A stretch of DNA of 64,000 bases. Source: Clostridia bacterium (lineage in GTDB: Bacteria > Bacillota > Clostridia > Lachnospirales > Anaerotignaceae). Shown piece after piece: positions 35,876 through 45,202 of the stretch (position 1 is its first letter; each line of letters opens with the position of its first letter). A program made the position numbers and the translations under genes. The notes below the pieces were generated by a model. That model ran no database searches. It was given only the letters and a program-made list of their open reading frames with translations, and was not told the origin of the DNA. Location: contig JALCQR010000010.1 in the NCBI GenBank assembly GCA_022651385.1, positions 62,001 through 126,000 on the forward strand. Reading direction: 5' to 3'.

Positions 35876-36832
35876 TTGGACAGTCTAATTTTCAGCTTAA
35901 ATTCAACCATGCCTGTGTTCATAGTAATGGTTTTGGGATACATATTAAGTCAAATAGGTTTTTTAAGTGATGAGTTTATTAATATAGGTAATAAACTTGT
36001 TTTCAAAGTCACTTTGCCGGTGCTTTTGTTTACACAGATGGCGTCTATAGACATATATTCCGATTTTGATTCAAGATATGTATTTTTTTGTGCTTTTACA
36101 ACATCAGTATCATTTTTCGGAATATGGATACTGGCTCATATTTTTATTAAAAACAAAAAAATCATAGGTGAATTTGTACAAGCTTCATACAGAAGCTCCG
36201 CCGCCATACTTGGAGCAGCTTACATAACCAATATATACGGAAATGCAGGAATGCTCCCTCTTATGATGATAGGAAGCGTGCCGCTTTTTAATATATACGC
36301 GGTGCTTGTACTAACCCTCGAATCTCCCCAGCAGGTTAAAGACGGTCAGCTTAAAAAAAGGCTTTTAAATGCTTTTGTCAATATACTTAAAAATCCAATA
36401 ATTGACAGTATAGCTCTTGGTCTTGTATCATCAGCTTTAAGACTTAAATTTCCGGTTTTAGTTAATAAAAGCATGTCCTCTGTGGCTTCAATGACAACAC
36501 CTCTTTCACTTATTGCCATAGGCGGCAGTTTCAGCGCCAAAAACATGTTCAGAAGCATTAAATATACAACCGTCGTTTCAACTATAAAACTTCTTGTTCT
36601 TCCGGCAATATTTCTTCCCATAGCTGTAAAACTTGGTTTTACCGACCAGAAGCTTGTAGCTCTAATGGTAATGCTTGGCGGATGTTCAACCCCTACCTGC
36701 TATGTAATGGCACAGAATATGGGACATGAAGGAACTCTTTCGTCCGGTGCAGTTGTAATGACTACTTTGTTTTCTACCGTAACTTTGACGTTTTGGATTT
36801 TCATTGCGAGAGTACTTGGTTATATTATATAA
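35876..36832 (+). CDS. AEC-family transporter (auxin efflux carrier fold, 318 aa)
   Basis: About ten membrane helices; starts STMPVFIVMVLGYILSQIGFLSDEFI and ends with GGCSTPTCYVMAQNMGHEGTLSSGAVVMTTLFSTVT, both typical of AEC proteins such as malate or malonate carriers. Start is TTG at 35876, with GAAGGTG 8 bases upstream. Divergent from larA, so transport of a hydroxy- or dicarboxylic acid is an attractive guess only. Confidence 0.87.
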   Translation: MDSLIFSLNSTMPVFIVMVLGYILSQIGFLSDEFINIGNKLVFKVTLPVLLFTQMASIDIYSDFDSRYVFFCAFTTSVSFFGIWILAHIFIKNKKIIGEFVQASYRSSAAILGAAYITNIYGNAGMLPLMMIGSVPLFNIYAVLVLTLESPQQVKDGQLKKRLLNAFVNILKNPIIDSIALGLVSSALRLKFPVLVNKSMSSVASMTTPLSLIAIGGSFSAKNMFRSIKYTTVVSTIKLLVLPAIFLPIAVKLGFTDQKLVALMVMLGGCSTPTCYVMAQNMGHEGTLSSGAVVMTTLFSTVTLTFWIFIARVLGYII

Positions 36833-36857
36833 AATACTTTCAACTTATTGTTTGACG

Positions 36858-36866
36858 TGTTATAAT
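36858..36866 (+). promoter_or_regulatory. Extended -10 promoter of murA
   Basis: TGT-TATAAT at 36858-36866, about 48 bp before the murA start; the -35 region is poor (TTTCAA). Confidence 0.6.
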
Positions 36867-36913
36867 TAGGTAGCTGTATATAAACATTAATATATATATA
36901 TTGTGGAAGGAAT

Positions 36914-38185
36914 TTGAAAGCAAAGATGGATAAACTTCTTGTACGAGGTCAAAACAAATTATCAGGAACCGTTATGATAAGCGGCGCAAAAAATGCTGCC
37001 GTAGCAGTTATACCAGCCGCAATTATGGCAGAAGATATATGTGTAATTGATAATTTACCATATATCGAAGACGTAAAGTGTCTTAATATAACATTAAACA
37101 AAATGGGGGTTATATGCAGTTATAAAGACAAGCACACCCTTAAAATAGACAGCAGTAATCTTAAAAACGTAAGTGTTACATTTGATGAAGTAAGAAGAAT
37201 GCGTGCATCATACTATTTGCTTGGTGCACTGTTGGCGCGGTTTAAAAGGGCCGAAGTTGCTATGCCCGGAGGCTGCAATTTCGGTACAAGACCTATAGAC
37301 CTTCATCTTAAAGGCTTTAGGGCATTAGGCGCCAAAGTTGAAATTGACGGTGAAATAGTACGAGTATATGCCGATAAACTCGTAGGTGCAAATATATACA
37401 TGGATACTGTAAGCGTAGGAGCTACAATAAACATAATGCTTGCAGCAACAATGGCAGAAGGCACAACCGAAATAGAAAATGCCGCCAAAGAACCGCATAT
37501 CGTAGATGTGGCAAACTTCCTTAATATGATGGGAGCCAAAATAAAGGGTGCCGGCACCGATGTAATAAGAATTACGGGAGTTGAGAACCTTCACGGAGCT
37601 GAATACACTATAATTCCGGACCAGATAGAAGCCGGTACGTATATGATTGCGGCAGCCATAACACATGGAAAAGTTATAGTCAAAAACATTATACCTAAAC
37701 ACATGGATTCTTTAAGTGCAAAACTTATAGAAATAGGTGTTAATATAAATGAAGGCGACGATTATATAGAAGTCGACAGCACAAATTCCAAATTAAAAAG
37801 CACCAGTATAAAAACAATGGCGTATCCGGGTTTTCCAACCGACCTTCAGCCTCAGATAGCCGCTCTTTTGAGCATATGCGAAGGCACAAGTATGATAACG
37901 GAAAACATATGGGATAAAAGATATCAGTATACAGATGAATTAAAACGTTTCGGAGCAAAAATAAATGTTGAGGGGCGAATTGCCATAATAGAAGGCATAT
38001 CCGAGCTTTCGGGAGCCGATGTAGAGGCTACTGACCTCAGAGCCGGGGCCGCTATGATACTTGCAGCTCTTGCGGCAAGAGGCGAAACGACAATAAGCGC
38101 TGTAAAATATATAGACAGAGGTTACGAGGAAGTTGAACATAAGTTCAGCCAATTAGGAGCTGATATAAAGAGAGTTTCAGTCTGA
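36914..38185 (+). CDS. murA: UDP-N-acetylglucosamine 1-carboxyvinyltransferase MurA (423 aa)
   Basis: First committed step of peptidoglycan synthesis: PEP transfer to UDP-GlcNAc. ISGAKNAAVAVIPA carries the Lys-Asn pair, RRMRASYYLLGALLAR follows, and the catalytic cysteine is present in MPGGCNFGTRPIDLH, so it should be fosfomycin-sensitive. Two starts are possible: TTG at 36914, three bases after GGAAGG, or ATG at 36926 (MDKLLVRGQNKLSG), which matches the usual family start but is 15 bases from the site. Followed by a WalJ-like gene and rlmH. Confidence 0.95.
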   Translation: MKAKMDKLLVRGQNKLSGTVMISGAKNAAVAVIPAAIMAEDICVIDNLPYIEDVKCLNITLNKMGVICSYKDKHTLKIDSSNLKNVSVTFDEVRRMRASYYLLGALLARFKRAEVAMPGGCNFGTRPIDLHLKGFRALGAKVEIDGEIVRVYADKLVGANIYMDTVSVGATINIMLAATMAEGTTEIENAAKEPHIVDVANFLNMMGAKIKGAGTDVIRITGVENLHGAEYTIIPDQIEAGTYMIAAAITHGKVIVKNIIPKHMDSLSAKLIEIGVNINEGDDYIEVDSTNSKLKSTSIKTMAYPGFPTDLQPQIAALLSICEGTSMITENIWDKRYQYTDELKRFGAKINVEGRIAIIEGISELSGADVEATDLRAGAAMILAALAARGETTISAVKYIDRGYEEVEHKFSQLGADIKRVSV

Positions 38186-38202
38186 TTCGGGGGAATAGCA
38201 AA

Positions 38203-38994
38203 ATGATTAGATTCTGCCCGCTTGTAAGCGGAAGCAGCGGAAACAGTATATTTATAGAGACAGACGGCACTAAGATCCTGATTGACGCAGGAGTAAGCGG
38301 AAAAAAGATAGAAAGCTGTCTTAAAAAAATTGATGTTGACGGAGGAGATATTGACGCTATTTTTGTAACTCACGAGCATATAGACCATATAAAAGGTGTC
38401 GGCATAGTATCAAGGCGTTTTGATATACCAATTTATGCAACCGAAGCCACATGGGATGCTATGGAGACATGTATCGGCAACATCTCCAGAAAAAACAGAA
38501 AAATAATATACAAAGGTGAAAACATGCCTTTAAACGATATGTTAATTAAGCCTTTTGAAATACCTCATGACGCTGCCGACCCTGTGGGATACAGTGTTTC
38601 GGCCGGTGATATTAAAATGACTGTGGCAACCGATATAGGACATATAACAGATACAGTTACCGAGGCAGTGCGTGACAGCAGTGTATTGCTTCTTGAGTCA
38701 AACCATGATATAGACATGCTTAAAAGCGGTCCTTATTCATATCAGCTTAAGGAACGCATACTCGGTTTGTATGGGCATATGGCAAATGCCGCCGCCGGAA
38801 ATCTGCTAAGCGATATAATGTCAAATAAGTTAAAGCAGGTTTTTCTCGGGCATTTAAGCAACCAAAACAATACTCCGGAGCTGGCATTTCATACAGTAAG
38901 AGAAATACTTGACCATAACGGAATATATGTAGGTCATGATTTGCAGGTGGAAACGGCAAACCGTGATGATATAAGCCGCTGCATAGAGTTTTGA
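38203..38994 (+). CDS. MBL-fold hydrolase, WalJ/YycJ-like (263 aa)
   Basis: Metallo-beta-lactamase fold: CPLVSGSSGNSIFIETDGT at the start, THEHIDHIKGVG metal motif, VATDIGHITDTV, LESNHDIDML and a final FLGHLSNQNNTPELA. This is the pattern of YycJ/WalJ, which in Bacillus and streptococci is encoded next to the WalKR cell-wall regulators and rlmH; here it lies between murA and rlmH. It is probably a nuclease-like enzyme linked to cell division and wall control. Its stop overlaps the start region of rlmH. Confidence 0.9.
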   Translation: MIRFCPLVSGSSGNSIFIETDGTKILIDAGVSGKKIESCLKKIDVDGGDIDAIFVTHEHIDHIKGVGIVSRRFDIPIYATEATWDAMETCIGNISRKNRKIIYKGENMPLNDMLIKPFEIPHDAADPVGYSVSAGDIKMTVATDIGHITDTVTEAVRDSSVLLLESNHDIDMLKSGPYSYQLKERILGLYGHMANAAAGNLLSDIMSNKLKQVFLGHLSNQNNTPELAFHTVREILDHNGIYVGHDLQVETANRDDISRCIEF

Positions 38995-39008
38995 AAGGCG
39001 GAAAAGTT

Positions 39009-39488
39009 TTGAACATAAATATAATAGCAGTAGGCAGACTTAAAGAAAAATATTGGACCGAAGCGGTAAATGAGTATTCAAAACGGCTTTCAAGATACAT
39101 AAAACTTAATATAGCAGAACTTGCCGATGAAAAGGCACCCGAAAATCTATCGGTTGCCCAAAAAGAACAGGTTATGAAAAAAGAAGGCGACCGCATACTT
39201 AAAAACATAGATGAAAATGATTATGTAGTATGCCTTGAGATAAACGGAAAACAGCTTTCATCAGAAGATTTTTCCCTTTTTTTTGAAACGCATATGCTAA
39301 ACGGTATAAGCACAATATCATTTGTAATAGGCGGCTCTCTTGGACTTCATAATGATGTTATAAAAAGAGCGGATTATCATCTTAGTTTTTCGAAAATGAC
39401 TTTCCCTCATCAGCTTATGAGAATTGTGCTTTTGGAACAGATATACAGGGCCATAAAAATAAGCAAAAATGAGCCTTATCATAAATAA
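39009..39488 (+). CDS. rlmH: 23S rRNA pseudouridine-1915 N3-methyltransferase RlmH (159 aa)
   Basis: SPOUT methyltransferase: MNINIIAVGRLKEKYWTEAVNEYSKRL start, FVIGGSLGLHNDVIKRADYHLSFSKMTFPHQLMRIVLLEQIYRA knotted SAM site and the KNEPYHK end. Starting at the TTG at 39009 gives exactly the family length of 159 and places AAAGGCGG 7 bases upstream; the frame also continues back to 38991 inside the walJ-like gene. Confidence 0.95.
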   Translation: MNINIIAVGRLKEKYWTEAVNEYSKRLSRYIKLNIAELADEKAPENLSVAQKEQVMKKEGDRILKNIDENDYVVCLEINGKQLSSEDFSLFFETHMLNGISTISFVIGGSLGLHNDVIKRADYHLSFSKMTFPHQLMRIVLLEQIYRAIKISKNEPYHK

Positions 39489-39511
39489 TAAAATCTAAGG
39501 AGGATAATAAA

Positions 39512-39865
39512 ATGATTAAAAAAGCAGGAACAATAAATAAACTTGAAATGAAAAACGCACAGGGAGGCAACAACAGCATTTTTGCTGAGCCTATTCTTAC
39601 AGGCGATGAATTTACAAACTCAGGCAGGCTCTATAACAAAATGACATTCCCTCCAAAGGCATCAATTGGATATCATGTTCATAAGGGAGAAAGCGAGACT
39701 TATTTCATTCTTAAGGGCACAGGCATGTACAGTGACAACGGCAAAGAAGTAGAAGTTCATGCAGGTGATATTGCTTATTGTGCTCCGGGTGAAGGTCATG
39801 GCCTTGAAAATATAGGTGATGACGATCTTATTATGATTGCTCTTATAATTTTTGACAAAAGATAA
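39512..39865 (+). CDS. Cupin-domain protein (117 aa)
   Basis: Single cupin: motif 1 GYHVHKGESETYFILKGTG (His, His, Glu ligands) and motif 2 APGEGHGLENIG (final His), so a metal-binding beta-barrel. Cupins of this size include small isomerases and binding proteins; nothing here fixes the substrate. AGGAGG precedes the ATG and a terminator follows. Confidence 0.88.
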   Translation: MIKKAGTINKLEMKNAQGGNNSIFAEPILTGDEFTNSGRLYNKMTFPPKASIGYHVHKGESETYFILKGTGMYSDNGKEVEVHAGDIAYCAPGEGHGLENIGDDDLIMIALIIFDKR

Positions 39866-39871
39866 AAATAA

Positions 39872-39904
39872 GTAAAGAGCCTTTATGGCTCTTTTATTTT
39901 TTAT
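39872..39904 (+). terminator. Rho-independent terminator after the cupin gene
   Basis: AAAGAGCC-tttat-GGCTCTTT, then TATTTTTT. Confidence 0.9.
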
Positions 39905-39937
39905 AATTTAAAAATAGAAATATTGGGGATTATATTT

Positions 39938-41242
39938 ATGGCAACTTTGGGTTTTATGATTTTTATAATGTTGCTATTTATAAGTGTTGCTCTTAAAATA
40001 TCAATAATATTGCCCCTTGTTTTGGGAATGTTTATTTTTGCGTTTATAGCTTATAAGGAAGGCAACAGTATAAAATCAATTGTTTCAATGATGCTTGACG
40101 GGACTAAAAAAGCCGGTATTGTTCTTGAGCTTTTTGTTTTTATAGGTGCTCTTACAGGCATATGGCGTGCCTGCGGAACATTGCCGTATATTGTATACTA
40201 CGGAATATCGCTTATAAAACCGCACGTGTTTTTGGTGTTTGCATTTTTGCTCTCTGCCGCAGTTTCTTATACAATAGGATCATGCTTTGCAACCGTCGGA
40301 ACTGTAGGAGTGATACTTGCCGTGCTTTCAAAAGCCGGAGGTGTAAATATAGCATTTACAGCCGGAGCCGCTATTTCGGGAGCATGTTTCGGCGACAGAA
40401 CATCACCTGTATCATCATGTGCAAATTTAATTGCGGCAATAACTGATACCGGAATATATGAAAATGTAAAAAATATGCTGAAGTCGGCAGCAGTTCCCAT
40501 GGCTATAACCTTTTTGTTTTTTATAGCCCTTTCGTATATTTTCCCTATTTCATCAGTTGGGAAAAATACGGTAGACGGCATAGAGTTTTTTAGCCTTACA
40601 CCTTTGCTGCTTATACCGGCAGCGGCAGTTCTGCTTCTGACTATGTTAAAAATAAATATCAAGATGTCGATGTTTATAAGTATTTTAATATCATGTATGC
40701 TGGCAGTTGCAGTTCAAAAAATGACGGTGTATAATGTAGTTAAAACATTGATTTTCGGTTTTCAAGTTGAAAACGGCAGCGAGTTTATAAAGGCTGTTGA
40801 AGGCGGCGGAGTAATTTCAATGTTGAAGCCTGCCGTAATTGTCTTTATTTCTTCTACATATTCCGGTATATTTGAAAAAACCGATATGCTTGATGGTTTT
40901 GAAAAAAAGCTTAAAAACATATGCAAAAAACACAGTGCTTTTTCAGTAATGTTTTTTGTCTCGCTGTTTTCAAGTTGTTTTACATGTAACCAAACTTTAA
41001 CTGTAATGACTTCAAAACAGCTGCTGTCACCTGTCTATAATGGCAAGAAAATTGAAAACAAAAAACTTGCTCTTGACATATCAAATTCGGCAGTTACGCT
41101 TTGCGGCCTTGTACCATGGAATATAGCCTGCGCCGTACCTCTTGCGGCAATGGAGGCTGATATATCGGCGCTTCCATTTTGTGTTCTTTTATATATGATA
41201 CCTGTCTGCTCACTTATAAATAGCAGATTAATGAAAGGATGA
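39938..41242 (+). CDS. NhaC-type Na+/H+ antiporter-like transporter (434 aa)
   Basis: About eleven helices with GSCFATVGTVGVILAVL and GACFGDRTSPVSSCANLIAAIT, the paired motifs of the NhaC family, and a final helix pair. It has an unusual SSCFTCNQTLTVMTSKQL segment near residue 350. ATG at 39938 follows TTGGGGAT by about 9 bases. Followed 7 bp later by an iron-sulfur flavoprotein gene. Confidence 0.82.
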   Translation: MATLGFMIFIMLLFISVALKISIILPLVLGMFIFAFIAYKEGNSIKSIVSMMLDGTKKAGIVLELFVFIGALTGIWRACGTLPYIVYYGISLIKPHVFLVFAFLLSAAVSYTIGSCFATVGTVGVILAVLSKAGGVNIAFTAGAAISGACFGDRTSPVSSCANLIAAITDTGIYENVKNMLKSAAVPMAITFLFFIALSYIFPISSVGKNTVDGIEFFSLTPLLLIPAAAVLLLTMLKINIKMSMFISILISCMLAVAVQKMTVYNVVKTLIFGFQVENGSEFIKAVEGGGVISMLKPAVIVFISSTYSGIFEKTDMLDGFEKKLKNICKKHSAFSVMFFVSLFSSCFTCNQTLTVMTSKQLLSPVYNGKKIENKKLALDISNSAVTLCGLVPWNIACAVPLAAMEADISALPFCVLLYMIPVCSLINSRLMKG

Positions 41243-41249
41243 GTGATAT

Positions 41250-41795
41250 ATGAAAAAAATACTTGTACTTACAGGAAGTCCAAGAACGGACGGAAACAGT
41301 TTTGCACTTGCCGACGCTTTCATAAAGGGTGCTAAAGAAGCCGGAAATGAAGTAATGAGATTTGATGCCGGGCTGAAAAAAATAAATCCATGTATTGCAT
41401 GCAACGCATGTTTTAGCGAAGGCAGAGCATGTATACAAAACGATGATTTTAATGATTTAGCCGCTCTTATTGAAAAGGCAGAGATACTCGTGTTTGTAAC
41501 ACCGCTTTACTGGTATTCATTCCCTTCTCAGATTAAAGCCGCAATTGATAAAATGTATTCGTTCCTCATAGGCAATAAAGAGCTTAATCTTCAGGGCGCA
41601 ATGCTTATAGCCTGCTGCGGCGACGGCACCAAGGAAGCTTTTGAAGGAATGGTTAAATCCTATAGGATGATAACAGATTATCTTAGAATACACGACATGG
41701 GCAAGCTTCTTGTCACATCCGCAGTAGAAAAAGGCTATACAAAGACAGGTACATTCTGTAAGTCTGCTGAGGAAATGGGTAAAAAAATTAAATAA
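41250..41795 (+). CDS. Iron-sulfur flavoprotein, flavodoxin-like NAD(P)H reductase family (181 aa)
   Basis: Flavodoxin-fold FMN protein: LVLTGSPRTDGNSFALADAF phosphate loop, then a compact cysteine motif CIACNACFSEGRAC (C48-x2-C51-x2-C54-x6-C61), as in archaeal and clostridial iron-sulfur flavoproteins that bind [4Fe-4S], and TPLYWYSFPSQIKAAIDK. The protein is likely an intracellular electron carrier or oxidative-stress reductase. SD AAAGGATGAG. Co-transcribed with the antiporter. Confidence 0.85.
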   Translation: MKKILVLTGSPRTDGNSFALADAFIKGAKEAGNEVMRFDAGLKKINPCIACNACFSEGRACIQNDDFNDLAALIEKAEILVFVTPLYWYSFPSQIKAAIDKMYSFLIGNKELNLQGAMLIACCGDGTKEAFEGMVKSYRMITDYLRIHDMGKLLVTSAVEKGYTKTGTFCKSAEEMGKKIK

Positions 41796-41812
41796 ACTAT
41801 ATAAACTATTTT

Positions 41813-41840
41813 AAAAGGCGGCCTTACGGCCGCCTTAATT
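41813..41840. terminator. Bidirectional terminator between the flavoprotein gene and ilvD
   Basis: AAGGCGGCC-TTAC-GGCCGCCTT, a strong GC stem with A/T flanks on both sides. Confidence 0.88.
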
Positions 41841-41855
41841 TATGTTTTTCAATTG

Positions 41856-43520
41856 TTATCTTTTAAAAACAGCGCCTGCCATAGCAGATGTAACCTGTTT
41901 TGAATATCTGTCAAGATAGCTGCCAGGTTTTACAGGTGGTTTATGAGGTGTCCAGCCAACTTTTCTCTTTTCGATTTCTTCTTCAGGTACATTAAGGGTA
42001 ACTGTTCCGGCGTCAATATCAATAGAGATTGAGTCTCCGTCTTTTACAAACGCAATAAGACCGCCAGATGCTGCTTCTGGAGAAACATGTCCAATTGCAG
42101 CGCCTCTTGTGGCTCCCGAGAAACGTCCGTCTGTTATAAGTGCAACAGATGAGCCAAGACCCATACCGATTATAGCTGATGTAGGCGTAAGCATTTCTCT
42201 CATGCCAGGGCCGCCCTTAGGTCCTTCGTAACGGATAACAACAACATCGCCCGGTTTAATTTCGCCGTCATATATAGCTTTAACGGCAGGTTCCTCTTGG
42301 TCAAACACCCTTGCAGGACCTGTATGTTTGAGCATCTCAGGTACAACACCGGCTTTCTTGCAGACAGCACCTTCTGTAGCAAGGTTGCCGTGCATAATCT
42401 TAAGTCCGCCTGTAAGGCTGTAAGCTGTTTCCTTTGTACGGATAACATCTTCATCTCTGACTTTAACGCCTTCGACATTTTCAAACATTGTCTTGCCTGT
42501 AACTGTCATGTTGTTTTCAAGCAAACCGTATTCTTTAAGTCTTGCCATAAGAGCTGTAACTCCGCCTGCATCATCAAAATCCTGAGGATAATGAGGTCCC
42601 GACGGTTTCATCTTAACAAGATGAGGTGTTACGGCAGCAATTTTTTCAACTTCATCAAAGCTAAACGGTATTCCTGCTTCATGGCAGATTGCAGCAAAAT
42701 GAAGCATTGTGTTTGATGAACCGCCAATAGCCATATCAACAACAAGTGCGTTGTGTACGGATGCAGGTGTAATAATCTGCTTTGCAGTAATTCCTCTCTT
42801 ATAAAGTTCCATAATCTGCATACCTGTTCTCTTAGCAATTGCAAGTTTTCTTCCGCTCATTGCAAGTGCTGTTGCTCCAGGAAGGCAAAGTCCAAGTGCT
42901 TCTGTAAGGAAATTCATTGAGTTTGCTGTGCCAAGAAGGTTGCATGCACCGCATCCCGGAAGAGCACAGTGTTCAAGTTCATGAAGCTCCTCATGGCTCA
43001 TAAGGCCTCTCTGTACAAGACCGGATGCTTCCATAAGGTCCGTGTAGCCGGCTTTTTCGCCTTTAAAGCGTCCTGTTGCCATAACACCGCCTGAACAGAT
43101 GATTGTAGGCACATCAAGTCTTGCGGCAGCCATTATCATACCAGGTGTAATCTTGTCACAGTCAGTTACCATAGCCATAGCATCAAAACTGTGGCCGTTC
43201 ATCATACATTCAATTGAGTCTGCAATAAGCTCACGGCTTGCGAGAGGATAATGCATACCATAGTTGCCCTGTGCTATACCGTCGCAAATACCTATTGTAG
43301 GAAATTCAACAGGTGTACCGCCTGCGGCAATAACGCCTTCTTTTACGGCTCTTGCTATTGTATCCAGATGTCTGTGTCCCGGCATTGTTTCGTTTTGTGC
43401 ATTTACAACACCGATAATAGGTTTTTCAAGGTCTTCATCCAGAAATCCCATTGAGTAATAAAGTGCTCTGTGTGTTGCTCTTTCAAGGCCTTTAGTTGTT
43501 ATATCGCTTTTCTTGCTCAT
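41856..43520 (-). CDS. ilvD: Dihydroxy-acid dehydratase (554 aa)
   Basis: Third step of Val/Ile synthesis, an Fe-S dehydratase. Cluster cysteines fall in [12 protein letters not shown] and [16 protein letters not shown]; other marks are [27 protein letters not shown] and [14 protein letters not shown]. Standard length. AGGAGG is upstream of the ATG. It stands alone, away from ilvE, behind its own promoter and a perfect 15-bp dyad. Confidence 0.96.
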   Translation of the reverse strand: MSKKSDITTKGLERATHRALYYSMGFLDEDLEKPIIGVVNAQNETMPGHRHLDTIARAVKEGVIAAGGTPVEFPTIGICDGIAQGNYGMHYPLASRELIADSIECMMNGHSFDAMAMVTDCDKITPGMIMAAARLDVPTIICSGGVMATGRFKGEKAGYTDLMEASGLVQRGLMSHEELHELEHCALPGCGACNLLGTANSMNFLTEALGLCLPGATALAMSGRKLAIAKRTGMQIMELYKRGITAKQIITPASVHNALVVDMAIGGSSNTMLHFAAICHEAGIPFSFDEVEKIAAVTPHLVKMKPSGPHYPQDFDDAGGVTALMARLKEYGLLENNMTVTGKTMFENVEGVKVRDEDVIRTKETAYSLTGGLKIMHGNLATEGAVCKKAGVVPEMLKHTGPARVFDQEEPAVKAIYDGEIKPGDVVVIRYEGPKGGPGMREMLTPTSAIIGMGLGSSVALITDGRFSGATRGAAIGHVSPEAASGGLIAFVKDGDSISIDIDAGTVTLNVPEEEIEKRKVGWTPHKPPVKPGSYLDRYSKQVTSAMAGAVFKR

Positions 43521-43827
43521 TTAACTAATATCCTCCTTTGGTATTTTTAAAAATAATTTTTTGTATTTTTAAAACAAAATATTAAATTAAATATATCATA
43601 ATATCTATGCTTTTACAAGAAGTCACAGACTTCCAAATGAGATAAGTTTCAGCTTATTTTGTGCCAATACACGAAAAATAATACAATTAAAACTAATTTT
43701 TAAGTTAATTTGTACAGTTATTCGTCTGATGAATCCGTTTTTAATGTTTAAATAGTACAGTTTATTTTTGCTTAATATAAACTATCACAAAAATTCATCA
43801 GATGAATGACGAATTTAGTGTTCTTTT
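43521..43827 (-). promoter_or_regulatory. ilvD: ilvD promoter region with operator-like dyad
   Basis: Promoter on the minus strand: TTGTAA (43618-43613), 17-bp spacer, TATATT (43595-43590). Directly upstream is the perfect dyad GAAGTC-TGT-GACTTC (43619-43633). Farther right, nested repeats include ATTCGTC+TGATGAAT (43720-43734) and ATTCATCA (43793-43800), with GACGAAT at 43808-43814; on the minus strand ATTCAT-CTG-ATGAAT followed by T5 probably ends the amidohydrolase transcript. Confidence 0.6.
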
Positions 43828-45105
43828 TCACAAATTTTCTGCAATTCGGCATAATGTTTCAGCAAAAATTAAAATTGTTTTCTCATCAAAGTCAAAGTCG
43901 GGTGTGTGATGTTCTCCTTTTAGGTTACCTCCAAATGCCATATATAAAGATCTGCCGCCTTTTTCCTGAATATGCTGGGCAAGTATTGAAAAATCTTCCG
44001 ACGCTCCAAAACTTTTTCCATTTAAAAATTTATCGCCGAGCCCCATATCTTCGGCAGCTTTCTGAGCTATGGGAATAAGCTCTTCGCTTGTACTTTCCGA
44101 AACACCCTCGCCGGCAATTCTTATATCGGCTTTTGCACCGTATGCACTTTCACATCTTTTTGCAAGTTTTATAAATTCGTCTTTCATATAATCGTTTAAT
44201 AAAGTATTCTGACCCCGAGTTTCAGCCTGCAAAAAAGCATGGTCAGCTACAATATTTCTTGCGGTTCCGCCTTCAAGCGTACCAACATTTATGCCTGTTA
44301 TTCCAAAATCAGGACGGCGTATGTCGTATGCCGATGCCGTAAGCACTGCCGCTGCCCAAAGAGCATTTATACCTTTTTCAGGAGCAATTCCCGCATGAGA
44401 AGCACGTCCCGTAAATTCAACATCAATTTTGCTTGTAGCAAAAAAATCTGAAATAACATCTATCTCACCCAAATTTTGGGCGCATATTCCAATATGTCCT
44501 CCTATGCAAAAATCAGCGTCATCAATCCATTTAAGCAGACATTTCGCACCCATTGTTCCCTCTTCAGCAGGCTGAAATAAAAGCCTGATTTTACCTGTGA
44601 ATTTTTCTTTGTTTTGCGCAATGGCTTCTGCCACGCCTATCCCTGCTGCAGTATGTCCGTCATGACCGCAGGCATGCATTAATCCTTCATGTTTTGACTT
44701 AAAGCCTTCAATAGCCGGAATATGTGTATCTTTGCTGCTTTCTTTTATTTTGAGTGCATCAATGTCAAACCTTAAAACTTTCGTTTTGCCCTCTTTTTCT
44801 AAACTCATTTCAGCCGCAAGCCCTGTAAACCCTCCTTTTATTTTTGATAAAAATTCTTCAGGCACACCTTCTTTTTTTGCCCTTTTAATACACATTTCAT
44901 CGTATTCCTTATCCGGGTGCCACCTGTTTTTATCATCTAAAAAATCTTTCCCGTATGTTACATTGTATCCCAATTTAGTTAGCTTTTCATATATTTTATA
45001 TGTGGTCCTGTACTCCGTAAAAGCGGTTTCCGGATACATGTGCATATCTCGTCTTGCCGAAATCATTTCATTTTTTATGTTTTCATTTATAAATTTAAGT
45101 TTCAT
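43828..45105 (-). CDS. M20-family amidohydrolase, AbgA-like (425 aa)
   Basis: Zinc peptidase of the M20 amidohydrolase group. Metal-site motifs HACGHDGHTAAG and LFQPAEEGTMGAKCLL, dimerisation domain with GRASHAGIAPEKGINAL and GGTARNIVADHA. The long insertion near residues 50-90 (YGKDFLDDKNRWHPDKEYDE) is characteristic of AbgA, the p-aminobenzoyl-glutamate hydrolase subunit, but no AbgB or AbgT is nearby, so other N-acyl amino acids are possible substrates. Confidence 0.87.
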   Translation of the reverse strand: MKLKFINENIKNEMISARRDMHMYPETAFTEYRTTYKIYEKLTKLGYNVTYGKDFLDDKNRWHPDKEYDEMCIKRAKKEGVPEEFLSKIKGGFTGLAAEMSLEKEGKTKVLRFDIDALKIKESSKDTHIPAIEGFKSKHEGLMHACGHDGHTAAGIGVAEAIAQNKEKFTGKIRLLFQPAEEGTMGAKCLLKWIDDADFCIGGHIGICAQNLGEIDVISDFFATSKIDVEFTGRASHAGIAPEKGINALWAAAVLTASAYDIRRPDFGITGINVGTLEGGTARNIVADHAFLQAETRGQNTLLNDYMKDEFIKLAKRCESAYGAKADIRIAGEGVSESTSEELIPIAQKAAEDMGLGDKFLNGKSFGASEDFSILAQHIQEKGGRSLYMAFGGNLKGEHHTPDFDFDEKTILIFAETLCRIAENL

Positions 45106-45202
45106 GTCAAACCTCCGTTTTCTTGACTTTTATTTTTTATTTTACTATATTTAAGTAGTATTTTATAGTGTTTTAAAACTAAATAATCAGGAGCGATATA
45201 AT

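Noticed and set aside
42297-42716. 139-codon plus-strand ORF inside ilvD
   Set aside because: No ribosome site, composition of a reverse frame, and ilvD is intact.
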